From Acidimicrobiales bacterium (lineage in GTDB: Bacteria > Actinomycetota > Acidimicrobiia > Acidimicrobiales > Poriferisodalaceae), in assembly GCA_030749275.1 (NCBI GenBank), contig JASMKJ010000270.1, forward strand, positions 1 through 13,145: 13,145 bases of DNA, read 5' to 3'. Positions 8,505 through 13,145 of the stretch are shown piece by piece (the stretch's first letter is position 1; each line of letters begins with the position of its first letter). The position numbers and the translations under genes are program-made. Under the pieces are notes generated by a model. The model was given only the letters and a program-made list of their open reading frames with translations, made no database searches and was not told the DNA's origin.

Positions 8505-8519
8505 CGGGGGTGTGAGTCT

Positions 8520-10952
8520 GTGAGCATTCTGGGTGACTATCGGGTTATCGAATTAGCTGACGAGCGCGGTCAGCTTGCTGGCAGCGTGCTGGCTTCGTTG
8601 GGTGCGGAAGTCATCACAGTTGAACCTCCGAGTGGTTCTCATTCACGCACACTTGGCCCGTTCGCTGGCGATGTGGTGTCTCCGGACACGTCGTTGTGGC
8701 ATTGGTCGTACAACCGAGGCAAAAAATCCGTCGTTCTGGATTTGGACACAAGCGAGGACCGTGACGAGTTGCTTCGGTTAACTGACGGTGCCGACATCGT
8801 CATTGACGCGTTCGGACCCGAAGTCCTGCACACAATGGGACTCGGCTATGAGGTCATGAGTGAAAGAAACCCTGCCCTCATTCATTTGTCCATTTCTGCT
8901 TTCGGGGACGACGGACCGAAGGCGTTCTGGGAGGCATCTGACCTGACAATCATGGCTTCGGGCGGTCAAATGAGTCTGGCAGGTGATTTGGATCGCGCCC
9001 CTCTTCGTATCCCACTCCCGCAGGCGTACATGCATGCATCCTCAGAAGCTGTGGGCGCGGCTCTCATTGCCCTCTACGAACGTCAACACAACTCAGGGTT
9101 GGGTCAACACATCAATCTCTCTGCTCAAGCTTCCACTTTGCAGGCAAGCCAAACCAACATGATCGCCGGTGCGATCAATGCCCCTCCCGCGATTCGTTCC
9201 GCCGGGGGTGTCACCATTTCCGACATCTACGTCCAATTGATGTGGCCATGCGCGGATGGACACATTTCCCTCACTGTTCTTTTCGGTCCCGCCCTCGGAC
9301 CCTTCACCAGAAACCTGATGGAGTGGGTGTTCGAAGAAGGGTTTTGTGACGAAGCGACCCGCGACAAGGACTGGTTGAACTACGCGGAACTGATTTTCTC
9401 GGGCCAAGAACCCGTATCGGAATATGACCGAGTGAAAAAGGTTATTGGCGAGTTCTGCGCCACCAAAACCAAAGCTGAGCTCTTCGAGGAAGCTTTCGTT
9501 CGCCGGTTACTCATCGCACCGGTAACCACAGCGGAGGACGTCCTCAACAATCCACATCTCACCGAGAGAGGTGTGTGGGAAGACATCGAGATTGGTGACC
9601 GCGTTGTGCGTTTCCCCGGGCGGATGGCAATCTTTTCGGAAACTCCCCAGGTGCCTCTCCCCCAGCCACCAACCATCGGGGAACACACGGACCAAATATT
9701 GTCCGAACCACCCAGAACCCCCAAGGTGCCAATCCCTGCGGTTCCGGGTCGGCAAGGGAAAGCCCTTGAGGGATTAAAGATCTTGGATTTCATGTGGGTC
9801 ATGGCGGGACCCGCTGGAAGTCGAGTCCTCGCCGACTACGGCGCGAACATCGTCCGCATCGATTCCGAAGCCCGCATGGACACCGCACGAACACTGCAGC
9901 CCTTCCGAAACGACGAGGGGTTACCGGACAACTCGGCTCTATACAGCAACATGAACGCCGGTAAACGCGGATTGTCACTCGACCTCACGAAACCCGAAGC
10001 GATCGACGTGGTACACGATTTGGTGCGATGGGCCGATGTGGTGTTGGAATCATTCTCCCCCAAAGGCATGGCGGGTTTCGGACTGGACTACGAATCACTG
10101 CGCAAAATCAAACCTGACATTGTGATGGCCTCAAGTTGCATCATGGGCCAAACCGGTCCCTACACGCAGCTCGCTGGTTACGGAACGATGGCTGCCGCCA
10201 TTTCAGGATTTTTTGAGCCGACCGGCTGGCCCGACCGGGCACCAAGCGGCCCGTTCGGGGCGTACACCGACTACATCTCCCCACGTTTTCTTGTCAGTTG
10301 TGTCATGGCTGCAGTTGAACATCATCGGGCAACCGGGCAAGGGCAGTACATCGACTTCAGTCAAGGTGAAGCGTCCATGCAACAGCTCACCCCACTTCTG
10401 TTGGATTGGACCGTCAACGGGCGTCTGTGGGATCGAATGGGTAACCGAGACGATGTTCACGCTCCTCACGCCGTTTTCCCATCTACAGGTGACGATGAGT
10501 GGGTGGCGATCGCGGTCACCAATGACCAACAGTGGCGGGCCTTGTGTGAACTCATCAATGCCCCTGAACTCGCGGACCTCGACGTCGATGCGCGTCGAGC
10601 TAACCAGGATGAACTTGAGGAACGGATTGGGGTATGGACTTCAGAACATTCCTGCACCGAAACCATGACCGCATGTCAAAAGGTTGGGGTTCCGTCTCAC
10701 CGCGTTCAAAACACCGATCACTGTCTCGATGATCCCCAGTTGGCGCATCGGAACCATTTCATCGAAGTTGGTCACGCCACCCAGGGCACGACGTGGATCG
10801 AAAACACTCGCTTCTTGATGTCTCGCACCCCAGCAGTGGTGACTTATGGTGGTCCGACGTGGGGGGAACACAACTGGGAGATCCTGACCGAGGAACTGGG
10901 GTATGACCCTGATCGGGTCGCTGAACTCGCGATCGCTGAGGTTCTTGGGTAA
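8520..10952 (+). CDS. Double-domain CaiB/BaiF (family III) CoA transferase
   Basis: An 810-residue protein made of two tandem CaiB/BaiF domains (about residues 1-390 and 416-810) joined by a proline-rich linker. Each starts with a Rossmann-like strand and has the NxGKxxxxLDL element: YNRGKKSVVLDLD in the first, MNAGKRGLSLDLT in the second. Single-domain family members are about 400 residues and form interlocked dimers, so this fusion is probably a covalent pseudo-dimer. Measuring back from the conserved GxGQ helix, the catalytic aspartate that forms the acyl anhydride is present in the C-terminal half (Asp584 in GAYTDYIS) but replaced by Met171 (QAYMHAS) in the N-terminal half, so one active site is expected. 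Substrates, probably a carboxylic acid and an acyl-CoA, are unknown. It starts at GTG behind GGGGG (8506-8510) and ends 3 bases from a convergent membrane protein gene. Confidence 0.93.
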   Translation: MSILGDYRVIELADERGQLAGSVLASLGAEVITVEPPSGSHSRTLGPFAGDVVSPDTSLWHWSYNRGKKSVVLDLDTSEDRDELLRLTDGADIVIDAFGPEVLHTMGLGYEVMSERNPALIHLSISAFGDDGPKAFWEASDLTIMASGGQMSLAGDLDRAPLRIPLPQAYMHASSEAVGAALIALYERQHNSGLGQHINLSAQASTLQASQTNMIAGAINAPPAIRSAGGVTISDIYVQLMWPCADGHISLTVLFGPALGPFTRNLMEWVFEEGFCDEATRDKDWLNYAELIFSGQEPVSEYDRVKKVIGEFCATKTKAELFEEAFVRRLLIAPVTTAEDVLNNPHLTERGVWEDIEIGDRVVRFPGRMAIFSETPQVPLPQPPTIGEHTDQILSEPPRTPKVPIPAVPGRQGKALEGLKILDFMWVMAGPAGSRVLADYGANIVRIDSEARMDTARTLQPFRNDEGLPDNSALYSNMNAGKRGLSLDLTKPEAIDVVHDLVRWADVVLESFSPKGMAGFGLDYESLRKIKPDIVMASSCIMGQTGPYTQLAGYGTMAAAISGFFEPTGWPDRAPSGPFGAYTDYISPRFLVSCVMAAVEHHRATGQGQYIDFSQGEASMQQLTPLLLDWTVNGRLWDRMGNRDDVHAPHAVFPSTGDDEWVAIAVTNDQQWRALCELINAPELADLDVDARRANQDELEERIGVWTSEHSCTETMTACQKVGVPSHRVQNTDHCLDDPQLAHRNHFIEVGHATQGTTWIENTRFLMSRTPAVVTYGGPTWGEHNWEILTEELGYDPDRVAELAIAEVLG

Positions 10953-10955
10953 CGC

Positions 10956-11771
10956 TTATTTCTGGTTGAACGACGCTGTCAGTTGTTGTTCCCCGAAACC
11001 CGCGGGCGGTTGACCGGTCGTCACGTACAGGTAGAGGGCTGTTTGGAAGATGCCGTTCAGCGCTGCGGCGACTACCGCGGCGAACATGACCGCGAGCACA
11101 CCGATGACGATGAGAGCCCAGATACCGCTCGAGGAACCCAACACGATCAGAATGATCCCGGGGATCGCCATGGCGAAGGAAAGTAACCCGAAGCCGACTT
11201 GGGCCGTGAGGTTTTCTCCCCACGATGTTCGAAGGAGCTGCCCCGAACGTTTCAATCCGGCGATCGGTCCCAGATCGTCGAACATCACAACAGGCACGAT
11301 GAGGAAGGTGATTACTCCCCACGCCATGTCGAACATGCCTCGAGCGATACGTCCAAGTTGGCCGCCTTGTCGTTCAATGATGGACAACACAATGCCAACG
11401 GTTGTGGCCATCAACGCCCATGGAACAAGTCGGTGCAGTCGAGCTGACGCCCCCGATAGTGACGATCCGATGGTGGGGTCACCGCCGGTGAAACGTTCAT
11501 GGGCGCCTGACACCAACGCTCCTTTGAAGAACGTGTTGATCACGTTCATGCCGACAAGCCCAAAGACCACTAGCACGATGATTCCTGCACCGCCGCTGTC
11601 AGAATCCGAATTCCCGGAGAAATCGACGCCCAGACCTGACGCTACGAGCCACAGCAACAGGGCGAAAATGACCGCCGCGACAGCGTTCAGGACTGGCAGG
11701 ACGAGTAGTTCTCGGTCAAGTCGGATCACCGTCATCGATGACTTCGCTAAACCCCAGGTACGTCGAAACAC
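10956..11771 (-). CDS. DUF6159-like integral membrane protein
   Basis: A 271-residue membrane protein with about six predicted transmembrane segments. It opens MFRRTWGLAKSSMTVIRLDRELLVLP, the tryptophan-containing amphipathic start followed by the first helix that characterises DUF6159-type proteins of actinobacteria and archaea; their function is unknown. A serine/aspartate/glycine-rich exterior loop (SGNSDSDSGG) follows helix 1. I moved the start from a TTG at 11795 to the GTG at 11771 because an AGAGG ribosome-binding site lies 6 bases before the GTG and because family members begin just there. It is convergent with the CoA transferase and divergent from the VOC-family gene, so it is probably transcribed alone. 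Confidence 0.82.
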   Translation of the reverse strand: MFRRTWGLAKSSMTVIRLDRELLVLPVLNAVAAVIFALLLWLVASGLGVDFSGNSDSDSGGAGIIVLVVFGLVGMNVINTFFKGALVSGAHERFTGGDPTIGSSLSGASARLHRLVPWALMATTVGIVLSIIERQGGQLGRIARGMFDMAWGVITFLIVPVVMFDDLGPIAGLKRSGQLLRTSWGENLTAQVGFGLLSFAMAIPGIILIVLGSSSGIWALIVIGVLAVMFAAVVAAALNGIFQTALYLYVTTGQPPAGFGEQQLTASFNQK

Positions 11772-11777
11772 AGAATT

Positions 11778-11782
11778 CCTCT
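11778..11782 (-). promoter_or_regulatory. Ribosome-binding site fixing the GTG start of the DUF6159-like gene
   Basis: On the minus strand this reads AGAGG, within AGAGAGGA, ending 6 bases before the GTG at 11771. The upstream in-frame TTG at 11795 has no comparable site, so the shorter protein is preferred. Confidence 0.7.
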
Positions 11783-11867
11783 CTGGTACAGGCAACTGTC
11801 GGTCAAGGCTAGGTTGTTTACAACAGACCGGCCACTACGGCAGAGAAACCTAACTGCTCAACGAGAA

Positions 11868-11872
11868 AGAGG
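11868..11872 (+). promoter_or_regulatory. Ribosome-binding site fixing the ATG start of the VOC-family gene
   Basis: AGAGG within GAAAGAGGTG ends 7 bases before the ATG at 11880. The open frame extends upstream to a TTG at 11814, but that start has no ribosome-binding site and would add 22 residues with no family similarity. Confidence 0.7.
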
Positions 11873-11879
11873 TGCATCG

Positions 11880-12410
11880 ATGGGTGACAGTATTCCGGCA
11901 TTTCGATTGCACCACCACGCATATGTTGTCGACGATCAGGAAACAACACGGGCGTTTTATGAAGATGTTCTGGGATTTCCCTTGGTCGCTACGTGGTGTG
12001 AAGTGGAAACTGTTCGAGGGAAAGAACGAACGTACTGTCACACGTTCTTTGAAATTGAAGACGGTTCAGCGCTCGCGTTCTTCCAGTTCGTGGATGCCGA
12101 TGATCAAGCGGAGATGAAACTTGATTCGCGCAGTTCACTGAACCATGTCGCTTTGTCGAGCTCCCTGGCCGACCAGGAACGGGTGCGGGCTTCGCTGGAC
12201 GCAGCAGGGGTTGGGCACCGCACCACAGATCACGGGTATTGCGTCTCGCTCTATGTCACCGACCCCGATGGGTTGACAGTGGAATTCACAACCGACCCCG
12301 AAAATGTTGCCGACATCAATGAATGGCAGCGGTCGCAGGCTCACAAAGAACTCGAACGTTGGTTATCAGGTGATCACGCGCCGAACAACAGGCTGCGAGC
12401 CACCAAATAA
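11880..12410 (+). CDS. VOC-superfamily (glyoxalase/extradiol dioxygenase fold) protein
   Basis: A 176-residue protein with the paired beta-alpha-beta-beta-beta modules of the vicinal oxygen chelate superfamily. Module 1 has LHHHAYVVDD followed by TRAFYEDVLGFPL; module 2 has LNHVALSS and YVTDPDGLTVEF. Expected metal ligands are His12, His89 and Glu135. The fourth position, normally Glu, His or Gln in module 1, appears to be Ala66 in SALAFFQF, so metal binding or catalysis may be altered. The fold covers glyoxalase I, fosfomycin/bleomycin resistance proteins, epimerases and ring-cleaving dioxygenases, and sequence alone does not choose between them. A C-terminal charged helix (EWQRSQAHKELERWL) follows the fold. 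It is divergent from the DUF6159-like gene and precedes the AT-rich operator-like region. Confidence 0.85.
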   Translation: MGDSIPAFRLHHHAYVVDDQETTRAFYEDVLGFPLVATWCEVETVRGKERTYCHTFFEIEDGSALAFFQFVDADDQAEMKLDSRSSLNHVALSSSLADQERVRASLDAAGVGHRTTDHGYCVSLYVTDPDGLTVEFTTDPENVADINEWQRSQAHKELERWLSGDHAPNNRLRATK

Positions 12411-12411
12411 C

Positions 12412-12474
12412 CCAATAATTATCTATTAGATAAATAGTAAGACCAATAGATATTCTCGAATCGACAATTATTGG
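12412..12474. repeat. Inverted repeat CCAATAATT / AATTATTGG
   Basis: CCAATAATT (12412-12420) and AATTATTGG (12466-12474) are exact 9-bp reverse complements. Extending inward, CCAATAATTATC matches the complement of the right arm at 11 of 12 positions. The arms are 45 bases apart and bracket the region before the -10 box. Confidence 0.5.
12419..12433. repeat. Perfect 7-bp-arm palindrome TTATCTATTAGATAA
   Basis: TTATCTA and TAGATAA flank a single central T. Skipping one mismatched pair, two further flanking pairs (12416-12417 with 12435-12436) also match. It is a good size for a dimeric winged-helix operator half-turn pair, but the binding protein is inferred only from the neighbour. Confidence 0.55.
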
Positions 12475-12482
12475 TACTATTT
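12432..12482. repeat. Inverted repeat AAATAGTA / TACTATTT overlapping the -10 box
   Basis: AAATAGTA (12432-12439) and TACTATTT (12475-12482) are exact 8-bp reverse complements. Both arms have a CCAATA element on their inner side, at slightly different spacing, so each looks like a copy of one composite site in opposite orientation. Confidence 0.45.
12475..12480 (+). promoter_or_regulatory. Candidate -10 box TACTAT for a leaderless regulator mRNA
   Basis: TACTAT matches TANNNT and ends 8 bases before the ATG at 12489, leaving room for at most a one- or two-base leader. No Shine-Dalgarno is present. The box lies inside the right arm of an inverted repeat, so a bound regulator would block RNA polymerase. 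Confidence 0.4.
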
Positions 12483-12488
12483 TGTCGT

Positions 12489-13145
12489 ATGGAGCTCGAC
12501 TCTGTCTCCGAAACCCTTCAAACACAGCCAGATCTGGATCCCCCTGTTGTCAGCTGCCATAGCGCCATCTTCTCAATCGTCGACAACCAACTCACGTTGT
12601 TGCTCGCAGAACGCAACGAAGGACCGTTTCGCTTCCAATGGGAACTCCCAGGAACCACCCCTGCCAACATTGAAGACCTGCCAGATTCGGCGTTACGGGC
12701 ATCCACCCCTCCCCTGACACCGTTAGGAATCGGTGAACTCCAACAGTTGGGGGCTTATGGCGCACCCGACCGGGATCCGCGACACCGTTCCATTGCCATT
12801 GTCTATTGGGGAGTTATCCACCACACCAACATCAACACCGGTTCTTCTGGACCCCAACTCGTCCCCACGGAAAGCTGGTTCTCTGACGAGTTTCGGTTCG
12901 CATTTGATCACCGGGAAATAGCCATCGACGCCCTTGTCGCACTCCAACGATCGTTGAACACGACTTCGTTAGCTACCCGACTGTGTGCACCCCGGTTCTC
13001 GATAAGCGACCTGCAACACGTCTACGAGGTCGTCTTTGAAGCAAAGATTCCCGCCGGGAATTTCTACCGAAAGATCCAAAACACACCCGGCTTCGCAACC
13101 CCTGCTGAAGAACCGGTGTTGATGTTGGTGTGGTGGATAACTCCC
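12489..13145 (+). CDS. NrtR-like regulator: catalytically degenerate Nudix domain plus winged helix, 3' end cut by window edge
   Basis: The frame is open from the ATG at 12489 through the last base, giving 219 residues. Residues 20-110 follow a Nudix fold (CHSAIFSIVDNQLTLLLAER, then WELPG at 51-55, LQQLGAYGAPDRDPR at 84-98). Between them the catalytic REUXEE helix is missing and replaced by SALRASTPPLTPLGI, so hydrolysis is very unlikely. FDHREIAIDALVAL (139-152) and FSISDLQHVYEVVF (170-183) followed by IPAGNFYRKI match the C-terminal winged-helix region of NrtR-type regulators, which use a Nudix-like domain to sense ADP-ribose or related nucleotides and control NAD metabolism. The effector and regulon here are unknown. 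Upstream palindromes overlapping the promoter suggest autoregulation. Target genes probably lie right of the window. Confidence 0.85.
   Translation, partial: MELDSVSETLQTQPDLDPPVVSCHSAIFSIVDNQLTLLLAERNEGPFRFQWELPGTTPANIEDLPDSALRASTPPLTPLGIGELQQLGAYGAPDRDPRHRSIAIVYWGVIHHTNINTGSSGPQLVPTESWFSDEFRFAFDHREIAIDALVALQRSLNTTSLATRLCAPRFSISDLQHVYEVVFEAKIPAGNFYRKIQNTPGFATPAEEPVLMLVWWITP

Larger units (their letters stand above)
12411..12488. promoter_or_regulatory. AT-rich operator/promoter region upstream of the NrtR-like regulator
   Basis: This 78-bp gap has 22 G or C bases (about 28% GC), far below the flanking genes. It contains a near-perfect palindrome and two longer-range inverted repeats that share a CCAATA core: CCAATA at 12412 and 12443, and its complement TATTGG at 12469-12474. 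The last repeat overlaps the candidate -10 box of the downstream gene. This is the layout expected for an autoregulated repressor gene. Confidence 0.6.

Noticed and set aside
11813..11824. GTTGT-TT-ACAAC inverted repeat between the DUF6159-like and VOC genes
   Set aside because: Only 5-bp arms without promoter context; expected by chance at this length.
11050..11853. A 267-residue plus-strand frame opposite the DUF6159-like gene
   Set aside because: Translation is threonine/proline-rich without a recognisable fold, while the minus strand encodes a regular multi-helix membrane protein with a good ribosome-binding site.
11814..11879. Upstream TTG extension of the VOC protein
   Set aside because: No ribosome-binding site at the TTG, whereas AGAGG precedes the ATG at 11880 at ideal spacing.
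1..13145. CRISPR array, tRNA, rRNA, insertion sequence, toxin-antitoxin or defence system
   Set aside because: No periodic direct repeats, cloverleaf or rRNA segments, transposase motifs or toxin-antitoxin pair were seen in either strand.

Overview
The window looks like chromosomal DNA of an actinobacterium, probably an environmental or marine Acidimicrobiia-type lineage. This is an inference from gene content: F420-type luciferase-like and deazaflavin-nitroreductase enzymes, a double-domain CaiB/BaiF protein, a DUF6159-like membrane protein, moderate GC (mid-50s percent by eye), and GTG or leaderless-looking starts. It is densely coding. No gene-free gap exceeds about 115 bases. I see no rRNA, tRNA, CRISPR array, insertion sequence or phage gene.

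Layout, left to right. (1) From 3121 leftward and off the window edge, on the minus strand, lies a very large fused HyuA-HyuB protein of the ATP-dependent 5-oxoprolinase type. (2) Divergent from it, on the plus strand, is a tightly coupled pair: an alpha/beta hydrolase (3236-4030) and a flavin-dependent luciferase-like monooxygenase (4032-5177). (3) A 10-helix EamA/DMT transporter (5184-6011, minus) is convergent with that pair. (4) A plus-strand run follows: FkbM-family methyltransferase (6072-6881), deazaflavin-dependent nitroreductase-family protein (6940-7365), Mer-like luciferase-fold oxidoreductase (7377-8435), and a double-domain CaiB/BaiF CoA transferase (8520-10952). (5) A DUF6159-like integral membrane protein (10956-11771, minus) is convergent with the CoA transferase and divergent from a VOC/glyoxalase-fold protein (11880-12410, plus). 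(6) A 78-bp, strikingly AT-rich intergenic region full of inverted repeats precedes an NrtR-like regulator (12489 to the window end). That regulator has a Nudix-fold domain whose catalytic Nudix box has been lost.

How the genes may work together. The left half pairs ring-opening amidohydrolase chemistry (5-oxoproline or a related cyclic amide), flavin oxygenation, a hydrolase and a drug/metabolite-type exporter or importer. This resembles a small-molecule catabolic or detoxification neighbourhood. The middle run combines two probable F420-linked redox proteins with a CoA transferase, consistent with CoA-thioester catabolism of an unknown acid. Substrates cannot be read from sequence. The right end holds the clearest regulatory signal: a regulator whose probable leaderless promoter lies inside nested AT-rich palindromes, suggesting autoregulation. 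I see no convincing evidence of a wholly new defence or mobile system.
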